Shown: positions 48,701-63,291, counted from the first letter of the stretch. The stretch: 64,000 nucleotides of DNA from Homarus americanus (GCF_018991925.1 NW_024756914.1:9337167-9401166); one strand, 5' to 3'. Numbers and translations are program-made. The notes: a model not told the origin generated them from the letters alone.

Positions 48701-50430
48701 TTGTACTGTACTGTTAATACTGTATTGTATTACACTGTTTCTGTACTATGCTGTACTGTATTACACTGCTCTGTACTATACTGTACTGTATTACACTGCT
48801 CTGTACTATGCTGTACTGTATACACTGCTCTGTACTGTACTTATACTGTACTGTACTGATACACTGCTCTGTACTATACTGTACTGTATTACACTGCTCT
48901 GTACTATGTTGTACTGTATTACACTGTTTCTGTACTGTACTGTATACTGTACTGTGTATTACACTGCTCTGTACTATATTGTACTGTATACACTGTTTGT
49001 ACTATGCTGTACTGTATTACACTGTTTCTGTACTATGCTGTACTGTATTACACTGTTTGTACTATATTGTACTGTATTACACTGTTTGTACTGTACTGTA
49101 TACTGTACTGTACTGTATACACTGCTCTGTACTATGCTGTACTGTATTACTGCTCTGTACTATGCTGTACTGTATTACACTGCTCTGATACTGTACTGTA
49201 TACTGTACTGTACTATACACTACTCTGTACTATACTGTACTGTATTACACTGCTCTGTACTATACTGTACTGTATTACACTGCTCTGTACTATGCTGTAC
49301 TGTATTACACTGCTCTGTACTATGTGCTGTGTACACTGCTCTGTACTGTATACTGTACTGTACTGTATACACTGCTCTGTACTATGCTGTACTGTTACAC
49401 TGCTCTGTACTATCTGTACTGTGCTGTATTACACTGCTCTGTACTATACTGTACTGTACATAACTCTGTATTGTACTGCTCTGTACCTTACTGTATTACA
49501 CTGCTCTGTACTGTGTGTATTACACTGCTCTGTACTATACTGTACTATTACACTGCTCTACTATACTGTACTGTATTACACTGCGCTGTACTATACTGTA
49601 CTGTATTACACTGCTCTGTACTGTACTGTATTACACTGCTCTGTACTGTACTGTATTACACTGCTCTGTACTGTACTGTACACTGCTCTGTACTGTACTG
49701 TACATACACTGCTCTATACTGTACTGTATTACTGCCTGTACTGTACTATATTACTACTATGTACTGTATTACTACTATACTGCCTATGTTTCTGCTGTTT
49801 GCACTGCACTGTACTGTACTGCACTATATTGTACTGCATTGCACTATACTGTACTGCACTGTATTACACTGCACTACACTATACTGCACTACAGTGCACT
49901 ATACTGTACTGCACTGCACTATACTGTACTGCATTGCACTGCACTGTATTACACTGCTCTGTATTATACTGTACTGCACTATACTGTACTGCACTGTATT
50001 ACACTGCTCTGTACTGCACTATAATGCTTACTATACTGCTCTGTACTGTACTGCACTATACTGTATTGCACTGTATTACACTGCTCTGTACTGTACTATA
50101 CTGTACTACAATGTATTACACTGTACTGCACTATTACACTGTACTGTACTGTACTATACTGTACTGCACTTCACTGTTTTACACTGTACAAGTACTCTAT
50201 ACTGTACTGCCCTGTATTACGCTGTTCTGTGCTATACTTTACTGTGTACACTGTACTCTATACTGCACTACACTGTATTACACTGTACTTCACTGTATTG
50301 CACTGCACTGTACTGCACTACACTATTACACTGTACTCTGTAGTGCAATACACTGTATTACACTACTGCACTGTATTGCACTGCACTGTACTGCACTGCA
50401 CTGCACTATGCTGTACCTGTATAGTACATA
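45720..50430. repeat. Satellite B: 30-bp unit of six pentamers, about 4.7 kb
   Basis: The unit reads CTGTA TTACA CTGCT CTGTA CTATR CTGTA, so six degenerate pentamers, with extra CTGTA copies and many small indels. From about 49780 it grades into a simpler CTGCA/CTGTA/CTATA pentamer array. Long plus-strand Tyr/Leu/Cys-rich frames are artefacts of the repeat. Confidence 0.95.
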
Positions 50431-51695
50431 CAGGATACAAACAAAATAAGTAAAAAAATAACCAGTAAAATTGTTAGTTTTTGTACAATTGAGAGAGACA
50501 GTACAGGTCTGTTACTGGGTTTAGCACTCACTAGGGGTGGTGACAGGAGCACTCAGTGTGTGCAGTGTGCACACATGGCGGCAGAAGAGACCCCCACAAG
50601 ACACAATGTGGGTGAGGCAACAAACTGACTGATCACCTCAAACAATGATCACAGCCAATGTGGGCCTTACTGGAAACTCCCTCCAACTATTACAAACAGA
50701 AGTACTGCACCGACATAAATTCTTTCCGTTAAATTGAACTTCCATTAACCCTCTCGGCCTCGCATGATCGAACATAAAAGGAAAAAAAAAACTTAGGCTC
50801 AGCCTTGCGGCACACGTCCAATGGGCTATATTTTCAAATAACTCAAAACTGACTGAACTTTGGACGCCATTTGACAGACGTCCTTTTCTTTGTGTCGGCC
50901 TTATCACCTTCCCCGAGATGGTCTTGGTCATTGTGTGCATGGCAGTGCAGCATGAAGCCAGTGTGACTCTGGCCATTAGAGCTAGAGGAGGCTGCTCCTA
51001 TAATTATTCCATGAGTTTTGGTGTTATATTATTTTTCCTTATACCACAATATTCTACAGGCTTTCTTCTTTATTATGGTATATAGTAGTACACATCAGTG
51101 AACACAATAATACAAGCAAAATGTGAATGGAAATCTAGATTTACTAAACATTTTCCTACCTTTTCAACTTATACTGTACTAAAAAAAGTGGCTTAAATTT
51201 CAAGAATTTTCAATTTTTATGATTTCATACAATTTTTCAGACAATTTTATGCTAGAAGAGACCCCATTACAATTAATAAAACAATTCCATGGCAGTGAAA
51301 TGAGCCCAAAAATATATAAATTTTTTGGCAAAAACCTCCAAGGCTGAGTGTAAGTTTTCATGCACATATGTGTCTCAGGCTCCGAAGCTGAGAGGTTAAA
51401 GGAATTCTGTTGTAAGGAATAATTACTGTACATACAGTACTGTATGTCACTTTGTAAAGCACATTATACTGTACATATCCAAATGTACATCTTTTACATG
51501 TTTTCTTGTTGGATTATTAGATTAACTTTACATAGATTCACTCTTCACAGTACAGTACATGTTAGGAATATACCCATCATGTTACCATCACCCATACCGT
51601 GGGTTAGTAGTACAGTATTACCTGGTAAGGTGGTGCACTGTTCACCATCAGGCATATTGAAACAATTTTTATGGCTGGATGACTTTCCTATATTC
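50431..51695. other. No gene seen
   Basis: Mixed unique DNA with no homology or splice-flanked open frame that I recognise. Confidence 0.35.
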
Positions 51696-51884
<189 letters not shown>

Positions 51885-51892
51885 ATTGTGCC

Positions 51893-52137
51893 ACTGTGAG
51901 GTCAGCCGAACCCAGAGGGTCCCGTGTTAAGTGAAATCCGCGTTAAGTGAACAACAGAACATATGGGATTAATTCCAATAGAAACCGGCCCGACCCCCAA
52001 ACACCACTTTTTGAAGACACATAACTATGTTGTAGTAAAAATAACATCTTAATTTTGTGATGGTACATGCACACAATTAATACTTAAGAGAAATAGAGAA
52101 ATACAGTCGCCAAGTTAATGTCCATTCAAATAATGGA
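51893..52137 (+). mobile_element. MITE arm, same family as 59.5-60.4 kb
   Basis: AAGTGAACAACAGAACATAT then GGGATTAATT, TAGTAAAAATAACATCTTAA and GTCCATTCAAATAATGGAC match the left arm at 59550-59705 and, inverted, 60187-60350. No opposite arm is seen here, so this is a solo end. Confidence 0.65.
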
Positions 52138-52199
52138 CTCGACTCCCTCCCCCTCTTCTCACACTACACTGCTGGCTCTTCCCTCTCTGAGAAATTTTT

Positions 52200-53062
52200 G
52201 GGGGAAACCACTAAATTTGTATGAATTTTATGAGCTAAAACAAATATCTTCAGTTAATAAAAAAAAAATATTCTTCAGGACACTATCTGTCAATCAAAGT
52301 ACCCCACCTTGCCTCCCCCCTCTTCCAACCGCGCGGTCAGTCCCAACCCTCCCCCCCACCCCCCACCAATCGTCCCTTCAAGAGAAGAGTGGGTGAAAAA
52401 AATAAATTTTAACATTTTGTATTAAATAATACCTCAGATTAAAGTTAGGATAATATAATTGACATTGCTGGATTCCTTGTAAGACCAGGAATATTTTGAA
52501 TATAAATGTCATATATTTTGCACAAAAGATAACATATTTACTAGAGAAAACATTTTATCTAAAATTTGTATGTCTAATGCAAAATATATGTTTATATTCA
52601 AAATGATCATCAAATTATAAGAATTCCAGCAATGTAAACTATATTCTGACCGGGTAATTTGTATGAATTTTATGAGCTAAAACAAATATCTTCAGTTAAT
52701 AATAAAAAAAAAATATTCTTCACGGGGTAACAGATGGTCGGTCGGACCCTCCCTCCCCCCCCCACCCCCCACCAACCGTCCCAAGGAGATGTGTGGGAAA
52801 ACCACTAAATTTTAATAAATAATACCTCAAACTAAAGTTAGGATAATATAATTGACATTGCTGGATTCCTTGTAAGACCAGGAATATTTTGAATATAAAT
52901 GTCATATATTTTGTACAAAAGATAACATATTTACTCAGAGTAAACAAAATACTTACATTAGATCTAAAATTTGTATGTCTAATGCAAAATCTATGATGTT
53001 TACTTTCAAAATGATCATCAAATTGTAAGAATTCCAGCAATGTAAATTATATTCTGGCTGTG
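52200..53062. repeat. Tandem pair of a 410-bp dispersed repeat
   Basis: TGTATGAATTTTATGAGCTA, a C-rich ACCCTCCCCCCC tract, AATTGACATTGCTGGATTCC and AAGAATTCCAGCAATGTAAA each occur twice, about 400 bp apart. The family has another pair at 61140-62110. Confidence 0.8.
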
Positions 53063-53260
53063 CACTTGTATTTTAATTTTATGAGCCAGCAGGCAAATAC
53101 AGGGTATGGGGTATGGTAAGCAAATTAAAATAAAGGCCTTCCTTGTTTGGGACACTCACCACATATGTGAAAAAAAATCCGGTTAAGGAAAAGTCTATTT
53201 CATAGGCAATCAGATATGATAAAACGCTAAGTATGTAAAAACCAAGTAGGCGGGCATTGT

Positions 53261-53331
53261 ATATATATATATATATATATTTTTTTTTTTACAGGCATTA
53301 GCCCACCCGGGTATAGGGTAATAACAACACT

Positions 53332-53384
<53 letters not shown>

Positions 53385-53400
53385 GTAATAATAATAATAA
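53261..53400. repeat. (TA)10, T-run and (AAT)n microsatellites
   Basis: TA at 53261-53280, a T-run, the dispersed TTAGCCCACCCGGGTA word, then (AAT)n from about 53331 to 53400. Confidence 0.9.
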
Positions 53401-53433
53401 AGGACTATAAAAGAAATACATAAATTAAAAAAA

Positions 53434-53615
53434 ATATGTCTGTTGTGTTGTCAATAGTAAGAGAAACAATTGAGACCCTGCAATTGTGTGTGAATGAGGC
53501 AGAAAGTCAGATCATCAACCTGGGACTTGGTCATATGGCAGCAGGGTCTACAACACATTATGCTTCCAATATCTTCCCAGTACCTCCCTGTTTGGTAGCT
53601 ACCTACTATATAGGA
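53434..53615 (+). repeat. 190-bp dispersed repeat, copy 3, open frame
   Basis: Third copy of the 38926/43992 repeat. Its plus frame is open for about 70 codons (ETIETLQLCVNEAESQIINL). I do not recognise the protein; the other copies have indels. Confidence 0.7.
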
Positions 53616-53649
53616 CTTGTACAGTATTGTCTTCTTCCTACCATATAGA

Positions 53650-54279
53650 TTGTTCTTTTGTTTATTGTCATCATTTTAATAAGAATGGTGATATTTACAT
53701 TGATCATTACTGGACTGTGCATTAGTATTTAGAAAAGTATATCAGACGCTGCTTACCAATTAATGTGAACTTATTATTGAGCAATATATACCACCTCTGA
53801 CCTACCATATAAAGCTTCTTGTTGATGTTTGAATAGTATCAAATATTTGTACCTGGAAATCATAATATGTTTATGCCTCCACCTCTGCCTCTCACAAAAG
53901 TCCTTATCCTGGTGCTTGATTAAGGATCCCCCTAAAAGTTGGGTTCTACTCAAACCATCAACTGAAGAATTTGGAGCCCATTCTGAATAGGTTTTCCCTG
54001 TCAGTCATGCTTGCTGCTTTAGTGAACAACCTTAAAACACTGTCCTACCCTCTCAACCCCTGTCTCAATTTTCTACCCTCTCGGTTATCCTTTTCTCCCT
54101 GACCTCAACAGGTGATGCTGTAGCTACACCGTTGCCTGTGTTCCCATTGAAATAATTCACTCCACCACTTACATTATGGACGTGTTTATTATTTTCAGTA
54201 GTGTCTCCATGATGCTGTGTACTGGACAACACACACTTAATTCACTGTCTATGTTAGGAAGAGAATCCTTGTTAAATTA
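53650..54279. other. No gene seen
   Basis: Unremarkable sequence between the dispersed repeat and satellite C. Confidence 0.35.
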
Positions 54280-55877
54280 ACAACTACACTACACTACACT
54301 ACACTACACTACACTACACTACACCACTACACTACACTACTACACTACACTACACTACACTACACTACACTACACTACACTACACTACACTACACTACAC
54401 TACACTACTCTACACTACACTACTACTCTACACTACTCTACACTACTCTACACTACACTACACTACACTACACTACACTACTCTACACTACTCTACACTA
54501 CACTACTACTCTACACTACACTACACTACACACTACACTACACCACTACACTACACACACTACTCTACACTACACTACACTACTCTACACTACACACACT
54601 ACACTACACTACATTAATTACACTACACTACACTACATTACATTACACTACACTACACTACTACTCTACACTACTCTACACTACTCTACTACACTATTCT
54701 ACACTACTCTACTACTCTACACTACTCACTACACACTACACACACACTACATTAATTACACTACACTACACTACATTACATTACACTACACTACACTACA
54801 CTACTACTCTACATTCTCTACACTACTCTACACTACACTACACTACACTACTACACTACACTACACTACATTACACTACATTACATTACTCTACACTACT
54901 CTACACTACTCTACTACACTACACTACAGTACTCTACACTACACTACACTACACTACACTACACTACACTACTCTACACTACACTACATTATCTACACTA
55001 CACTACATTACATTACACTACACTACACTACACTATTCTACTCTCTCTACACTACACTATCAATTACACTACACTACACTACACTACTACACTCTACACT
55101 ACACTACCATTACTCACACTACACTACATTACTCTACACTACACTACATTCTCTACACTACACTACATTACTCTACACTACACTACATTACATTACACTC
55201 CACTACACTACACTACACTACACTATTCTACACTACTCTACACTACACTACATTACTCTACACTACACTACACTACACTACACTACACTACACTACACTA
55301 CACTACATTACTCTACACTACACTACATTACTCTACACACTACACTACATTACACTACACTACACTACACTACACTATTCTACACTACACTACACTACAT
55401 TACACTACACTACACTACACTACACTACACTACACTACACTACACTACATTACTCTACACTACACTACATTACTCTACACTACACTACATTACACTACAC
55501 TACACTACATTACTCTACACTACACTACATTACTCTACACTACACTACATTACTCTACACTACACTACATTACTCTACACTACACTACATTACATTACAC
55601 TACACTACATTATTCTACACTACACTATTCTACCCTACTCTACTCTACACTACACTACACTACACTACACTACACTACATTACTCTACACTACACTACAT
55701 TACTCTACACTACACTACACTACATTACATTACACTACACTACATTATTCTACACTACACTATTCTACACTACTCTACTCTACACTACATTACATTACAC
55801 TACACTACATTATTCTACACTACACTATTCTACACTACTCTACTCTACACTACATTACATTACACTACACTACACTC
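54280..55877. repeat. Satellite C: (CTACA)n pentamer array, about 1.6 kb
   Basis: Almost pure CTACA with interspersed CTCTA and TTACT/TTACA variants. A semi-regular higher-order CTACACTACATTACT unit is visible from about 55250 on. Strand-asymmetric: no G on the plus strand over long stretches. Confidence 0.97.
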
Positions 55878-56748
55878 AGGATATGAACACCTTGCTGCTT
55901 GATTCACAACTAAGTGTTGTAATGCCTCACTTGGGTGGTCTTACATAGTCTTTGGAAGAGAGGGTATGCCTAAGATAAGTTTAGGAATCAGTATTTGTCT
56001 TTTTTTCTCGGGGTTTGGATCCCATGGAGTTTGCCATGGCATGGTGGGTGATTTAGCCATTGTAAGTGGCAAATGCTTGGTGTATGTGTAAGGAGAAGGT
56101 ATATGTGTGTTTCTGGACAACATTACGACAACACCTTTTGTCAGAGTTATAATGGATTTGACTTGAATTTGTGCGTTTTTGCTGACGTTTGATCTTACAA
56201 GCCAGCTTGTGACCTTCGCTTTTTTTGCTTGCAAGGTCATTTTAAAAACTGCTCCTAATTAAACAGATTTTATGGTTTTGGACAAATATTAAATGATTCA
56301 AGTCAGTCTTGTGGACCATACAGTACTTTATTGTTTCAAACTTCTTATAAGACCTCATGAGGTTACCTCTATAATGTGGTTGGGGCACATCTTGGTGGTC
56401 CATCAATGCTTGCAGTACACTACCTCAATTCTATAAGGACTGTATTTGTATTTCACCTTTTGAAGGCACTGGTTTCCCATGAACTCCCACTCTTCACATT
56501 GTACAGTTTCATCAGTGGAAAGATGTTCATGAACTGGCCAGAATTAAATCATATATGTTCAGTTTGACTGAAATTAGTGTCAATAATAAATCCCTAACCA
56601 TCAAAAGTAAACCTCATGCTAATAACTCTTGTACTTCAAACTTAGTTCTGCCTATATTTGTTCAGAAACTTGTTATGTAATCATAGGGAGATTCTGGATT
56701 TTTTTATTGCTTTTTGTATGTAAATTAATTTGGAAATTGGTCTCTTAG
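55878..56748. other. No gene seen; upstream intron of the proline-rich gene
   Basis: AT-rich sequence ending in the acceptor TTGGTCTCTTAG. No conserved exon seen. Confidence 0.35.
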
Positions 56749-56989
56749 GGCGTTATGGCTTGGAAGGAGCGCCCCCTGGACCACCCCCAGGTTTTGTACC
56801 TATTGGAGTGCCTCCCGGTCACCCACCCAACACAAATAGTCGAGAAATTGTGGCACCTCTACCACCAATGCCGCCACCACCTGTAGAAAAATCACAAGAT
56901 GTACAAAGAGAAGGACATATTACCCACCAGTGCCCCGGGTCTACCACCAACAATGTTGCCGCCACCCTTCGGTCTCCCGAACATGCCAC
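56749..56989 (+). CDS. Pro/Gly-rich protein, internal exon 1 (apparent frameshift)
   Basis: Acceptor TCTTAG at 56748, donor CAC|GTAAGC at 56990. The first part reads [20 protein letters not shown] then PPGHPP...[10 protein letters not shown]. The second part continues the same style only in the next frame: [20 protein letters not shown] then MP. The switch falls at the A5 run at about 56887-56891, as if one base were extra. Only the second frame joins the next exon in phase (C|CG). Proline/glycine-rich tracts of this style occur in RNA-processing proteins (CPSF6, SCAF4/8 and WBP11 types), but no domain allows a call. Coding is likely; identity unknown. Confidence 0.65.
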
Positions 56990-56994
56990 GTAAG

Positions 56995-57432
<438 letters not shown>

Positions 57433-57437
<5 letters not shown>

Positions 57438-59440
57438 ATAATAATTAACGGTTTTATTGAAAGAGCTTGGCAGCCAGAAGGCTGAAAATATACAGTTACA
57501 TATTTGGGGAATGGAGTTCGCAATTACAAATAATATACAAAGTGACATAAGTGACACAAATAAGACATATGTAACTTAGATGGGGATCAGCTCAAACTAC
57601 AGTTCATTTCAACATAGTGACAGTGTAGGGAGCAGTGTTTACTGTGAGTGAATACACTGATTTATTACATGTTATTGATAATTTTTAATGGTTGGGACTG
57701 GGCTGTTCTTATAGCGATCAGTTAAGTGCCGCGTATGGGCTGGATCTGGTTGTGGTGTCGAACAGCAATTCTCGGACAGGGATCTCAGGTGGTAGTAGGG
57801 GCGTGTCGGGGATGATGTAGAAGCTTCTTACCAAATTTGCAGATGAGGCCGTGGTGATGGTCAGTGAGAGTAGAAGGGTCAGTGTGTTGAGCACTTCTTG
57901 ATATGTGGAGTAGGAAGGGGAGAGAATAATCTTGCATGCCCTCTTTTGCACTTTTCTAGGTGTTCGTTGTGTGGCATTTGGGAGGAAGACCAGGTGGGGA
58001 GGCATGGGTGAGCTTGGGAAGTATGAATGTTGTGTATACACTGTGAGAGCTTCGTGTCGGGAACTCCGAGGGACAGTCGGCGGAGGAGGTGGAGACGGAA
58101 ACTGGAGGATTTGACAACTTCACTGACGTGTGGTTTCCAATTTAGTTTGTTGTCTATGGTGACCTCGAGGAGCTTCGTGGAATCTACAACCTGGGTGTGT
58201 TCGGACCTAGGGTAATGGAAGGAGGTGGGACAATGTCGGAGGAGAGGTTGATGTGCATAACCATGGTCTTGGTATGGTTGATGGTGACATGGTTGTTGGT
58301 GGCCCAGTTTTGGAGACTGGTCAATAAATCCTGAAAGGGCGGTATAGTTGGGAGCAGAATTGTTGACGCTGATCCCAATGGTGGAGTCGTCGATATTTCC
58401 AGCGTGCTGGTGGACGCCACGGTGAGTGACTGAAAGGTTGAGACAGCCCCTCGAAGCGCACAGCTTACGCGGTCACTGAGGAAGTCTGTCATGGTATGAG
58501 ACTTCTCCCGAGGTCAATAGCTTTGTTTATGATTATATTGTATCGCATTTAGGTCTAACGCTTTAGTGAAATCATGAAGTACAGCTACAGACGTTTCGCC
58601 GAGATGGCGGTATATGTAACGAGAAAGCTGACAAGACAGTGAGTGGTGGAGGAAGTTTTCATGTTGCCAAATTGCTGAGGGTCTACGACTCCTGCAATAT
58701 CAGCATAAGCCCAGTCAAACACAAAACTTTCACAGATTAGGCTGGGTATTGGGGGATTGCAATAGGTCGTAGCTGATTTAAGGATTGTGGGCTGGTTGAC
58801 TTGGGCACTGGTGATACATAAGAGGTCTTCCAGTCAGCTGGGCATCTGGCTTGACTGAGAGAAGCATTGATGATGGAGCAGAGGGTTTAGCAAGCCCGGG
58901 AGAACTCCTTGAATAGTTTCATTGGTAAGTCAATGGGGTAGACGTTTTAATTTAGTTTGTCCAGGCGCTTTTGCTACGTCAAATTCCTCTACTAAGTCAG
59001 TGGGAAGGGGGCTGGTAGGTAAGCAGGAGAGTGGTTGCAGTCGTGGGAGCCGCCTGGCATATAGTAGCGAAATGGTTATTTGTTTGCTCAGCTGCGTCAA
59101 CATTAGTGAGATGGCTAAGGAAGGAGGGGTTGTCTTATTGTTTAGTCCACAGAGTTCTTTAAGCTTACCATACCATTGACTGATGTTGGTCTGCTTCAGG
59201 TGTTGTAATTTGGTTGGGTAGTGGGACTTCTTTAAACGATTGATGTCTTGGGCGGTGACCTGTAGCGGATGTGGTCATTGAGATGAAAGGCTCTGTCTCT
59301 GTTGCATAAGTCTTTTGATCCGAGGTGTGATCCAGGGCAAGTCAGCTGGGTGAGATCTTGACGGACTTCTCGGGAAGAAGTGGTGGTGAGCCGTGGTGGG
59401 GTATAATTTATCCATTTATCCATTTATCCATTTGGTCTTC
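57433..59440 (-). pseudogene. Decayed LINE (CR1/Jockey-like RT), minus strand
   Basis: Minus-strand fragments include NWATNNHVTINHTKTMVMHI (about 58320-58250), VTIDNKLNWKPHVSEVV (about 58160-58110) and QKRACKIILSPSYSTYQE (about 57950-57890), then DRYKNSPVPTI near 57710. These are the thumb and 3' region of a CR1/Jockey-type reverse transcriptase. Further fragments extend to about 59420. There are many stops and frameshifts. The 3' end abuts AATAATAATAATT beside the TA microsatellite. It lies inside the 6.5 kb intron, antisense to the host gene. Confidence 0.75.
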
Positions 59441-59463
59441 TGTGTGTGTGTGTGTGTGTGTGC
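59440..59463. repeat. (GT)n microsatellite
   Basis: Short GT run. Confidence 0.85.
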
Positions 59464-59494
59464 GTAGCGTAAGGCATGCATGCGCGGCGTGCAG

Positions 59495-60402
59495 ATAGAA
59501 CCCTCACTTTACGCTGTTAATTCAACCCACAGGGTAATCGCAGAAAGTGAGAAACGCGTAAAGTGAACAACATAACATATGGGATTAATTGAAATAGAGA
59601 CGGGCCGAATCCCCAAACTCCACTTTTTCAGACACAATACCTAATTGTAGTAAAAATAACTTCTTAATTTTTATGGTATGCACAACAATTAATAATTAAG
59701 AGAAATATCAATAATATTAGGTTTTTAACACTTACATTAGTAGAAAAGATGGCTGGGCACACGGGATGGGGGTTGGTTCCGAGGCAGAGGGCAGATTATT
59801 GGCCCTCACCTGTATCACTTGTATCAATTGTATCACTATCCACCACAGAGGCTTGCAGGGCCTCTTTGTCAAACCCTCAAAGTCCATATAAGTCCATATC
59901 CTCACTATAATTATCACTATCACTGACTTGGGCTGTGGTGGGTGCGGGTGAAGAACTCGGTAATGTTTTGATGACTCACCTTAGGCGCTGTCACGCAGCT
60001 ACACAACATGGCGGATGGTGGAGAGATGGCGGAGGTTTGATCCAAAATGGCGAGGCTCGCCAGCCGCCTCCGCTGAAAGGGGTACACGCATCATGAATGT
60101 GAGCATTCGGTTTCGCAGGGTACCGCGTAAACGTGGGACCGCGGAATGTGGGACCGCGTAGCGAGGTTGACTGGGAAGATGGTTTGTGTCCATTATTTGA
60201 ATGGACATTAACCTGGCGACTGTATTTCTCTTAAATATTAATTGTGTGAGCATACCATCATAAAATTTAGATGTTATTTTTACTACAACATAGGTATTGT
60301 GCCTTATTGGAATTAATCCCATCTGTTGTTCACTTTACGCGGTTTTCACTTTCCACCTTACCCTGTGGGTTCAATTGACCGTGTAAATCGGGGTACTACT
60401 GT
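59495..60402 (-). mobile_element. 0.9-kb Tigger-like element with long inverted arms
   Basis: Left arm 59511-59712 and right arm about 60187-60402 are inverted copies sharing TTCAACCCACAGGGTAA, AAGTGAACAAC and TAGTAAAAATAAC. The right end is TACCCCGATTTACACGG...in reverse, followed by CTGTATA. The minus-strand interior (59930-59800) still encodes an acidic tail: SDSDNYSED, then EALQASVVDSDTIDTSDTGE and a stop. This resembles a Tigger transposase C-terminus. Three ATGGCGG/ATGGCGA words lie at 60008-60050. Confidence 0.6.
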
Positions 60403-60410
60403 ATATATAA

Positions 60411-61140
60411 ATGTAAAAGATCTGTGTACTTTTGCTGCCCTCCCTAAAAACCCTGCCCCCATGTCTTATTACCATATACCTGTGTATAGTTCGAGGTTTA
60501 AGACTAAATTATTTGGCAGAAAATTGGGGCCTAATTTCAAACGGGTAATAGTTTCATGAGGCTGAAAAATATTTACCAGTAACTACCAGTAAACAATGGA
60601 ACGACCAAGCACCACCAGCTGTGGAGGTCGGGTATGTTGCCAGGGCAGATTTCTTTAAGGCCATCATAGCAAGCCCAGTAGCCAAATGCATGGTATGGTA
60701 TGCACAGGACGATGTGTAAAAACATAAAGTATTCATTTTAAAGTTTATTTATAGATACTGTACATAAATTCTTGTTCATTACATTTGAAACATCAATCTT
60801 GTTAATTAAATTTGAAACAAAGAAAACTACGACACCGTATTTCTAAATACCGGGTATTTTCATTAAACGTTACATCACAAGTATATTTTACCTTAACTGT
60901 GACTGAATGAATATATTCTCGTGAAATAAATATGGAATTGTAATATTTTGCTGAAAATGACCCACGACATACAGTCGTAGTGGATAAAAATTATGACGAA
61001 AACAATGACTTTCGCTTGTTGTTCAAAAGATTTTACCGTGGAACAAACCTGTACTGTACATGTACTGGAATGATTACGTAGTTAAATTGAAAGAGGTTCG
61101 TAAATATAGATTGTTTGAGAGGTATTCAAATAACCTTATC
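60411..61140. other. No gene seen; intron
   Basis: Intron of the proline-rich gene without recognisable coding or repeat structure. Confidence 0.35.
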
Positions 61141-62110
61141 TTACAAGAATCCCAGCAATGTGTTATATTCACCAGGTCATTTGGGTGGCAAATTGCGAGA
61201 AGAGCTTAGTCACTATGAATAATAAATAAACAGTAAGCCTCAGCTACTAACTGTCACATCTTATCTCAAATAAATAAACAAACACCACACTCTCACTCCC
61301 ACCTCCACCTCCCTCCTGTCCCCCCCCATGCTGGCTACCTCCCTCCTTGTGTTCCCAGACAAAAGATTGGTGATAACTTTCTATTCTTTAAGGTGTTTAT
61401 TTTATATAATATCTCAGACTGAAGTTAGGAGATTATAATTTGCATTGCTGGAATCCTTGCAAGACAGCCAATAATTTGAACATAAACTTCATATATTTTG
61501 CTCAAGATTTAAAAATGTAGTACATTAGTGTATAATACTGTGTAGTACATTTTATAATACAGTATAAAGTTTTCAACTGTATTTTGGGGGTAGATTTACA
61601 TAAATTCTCTTTCTTATTTATTTTCATCCATTTACATGCACACAATAATCAAGACTAAAAGAAATAAATGACCTTAGTGCAAAGTTGAGTGTACATGTAC
61701 TAATTTCATTACGGTACTAAAATTTTTATGTCTAGTCTAAATTAGAAAGATAAGCTGTTATTCAACATCTTGTTGAAGAATCCCAGCAATGCTAATTATA
61801 TTCTCCTGTTTGGTTTCACTGGTATTTTAAAATGAGAGAAGCCGTGAGTAGGACTGTTAAATAAACACACAGAGACCTTCGCCCAAACTGTCAAACATAT
61901 CACCTCAACCCCCCACCTCGCTGGCTGGCTCCGCCCTCCCTCATCTGCTTAGCTGGGGGTTTATTAGGTTTACAGTTTTTATCTTATACAATATCTCAGA
62001 CTAATGTTAGAGATTATAATTTGCATTGCTGGAACTCTTGCAAGACAGCCAATAATTTGAATATAAATGTCATATATTTTGCTTAAGAGATAAAAAAATT
62101 GTTGCACATT
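61140..62110. repeat. Tandem pair of the 52-kb dispersed repeat family
   Basis: AATTTGCATTGCTGGAA...CTTGCAAGACAGCCAATAAT occurs at about 61440 and 62015, and AGAATCCCAGCAATG at 61146 and 61778, a period near 600 bp. It is related to, but diverged from, the 52200-53062 pair. Confidence 0.75.
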
Positions 62111-63140
62111 AGTGTTTAGTACTGGTCTTCAGTTAAAAAACTGTTGTATTACAACAATATTCCCTCTCCTAATTTGACTTGAATAAATACTTGAATGGAA
62201 ATATACAATATTTTTTATTGAAACTAATAAGGCTTTCAGTGTAAAGTGCTCAGATAATAAATGTAAAACAATTTGCTCGCACTCTGTGTTTAGGCACGGC
62301 AGCCTCAGTTTATAGGAGGCAGAGTGTTTTACTGGAGGTTTTGTTGTTCCAATACTCTCAAAAATCCTAGTCGACCTATAAACAAGGAGTATCATAAATT
62401 AACGATTTTTGGTAAAAAATCAGGGTTGACCACAATGCTGATGTCAATGCCGTGGTTACTGCGAGAATGACTGGAGTGAGGGAGCTGGGTGTATATGGTA
62501 TGTGTCACAAGGCGATTCAATGTACTTCACCATTTCCAATGTACAGGAATATTCTCCGTAAGTAATCCGTGATATTTATATCCTCGTATGCTAAACCCGC
62601 GTATGTGAAGGGCCAACTGTACTACTGTACTCTATAAATTTCATCCGTTCCTTTAAACAAATTAATGACGATTCCCGTTTTCCAATATACTCTTGGGCCG
62701 TCGTCATGAATGAGAACTAATTCTCCAACGTCCGGCCAGTCGGCTTTGGCACTCCTTTGTTTGTCCGGATCTTAATGTTGTTAATTATTCATTGGACCAA
62801 CGACACCACAAATAACTGCTCGACTTAGAAATATATTTGTATCAATACTTTTTGCTTATGCTTCTGTTATAATGAACAGTTGTACATTATTTGAGAAAAA
62901 AATATTACCACACATTCTAGATATTTGATTTACTTTAATCTAGTAATAAAAAAATCTTATTCAGGACATTCATTATCATCATTAACCTTCTGTACTGCTA
63001 CTTATTTGTTCAAGGAATGCCTGTACTTATAAATGTGGGTCTTAATATGGTAAAACTCGTGCTTTCTTACCAGAAAATCAGGTGTTGATATGTTCATGAG
63101 ATTCGTTTATACAGTTGGTGGAATGTGAACCACAATAGAT
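62111..63140. other. No gene seen; intron
   Basis: Intron sequence. A short minus-strand open frame at 62129-62395 has no support. Confidence 0.35.
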
Positions 63141-63141
63141 T

Positions 63142-63158
63142 ATGTTATTATTATTATT

Positions 63159-63194
<36 letters not shown>

Positions 63195-63222
63195 ATTGTT
63201 ATTATTGTTATTATTATTATTA

Positions 63223-63290
<68 letters not shown>

Positions 63291-63291
63291 G
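63142..63291. repeat. (TTG)n-(TTA)n microsatellite
   Basis: TTA, then TTG, then TTA/TTG mixed, then pure TTA. It lies about 160 bp upstream of exon 63449. Confidence 0.95.

Noticed and set aside
47412..49463. 683-codon ORF in 45.7-50.4 kb
   Set aside because: Satellite B has a 30 bp (3n) period without stops, so open frames are expected; no codon bias or splice context.
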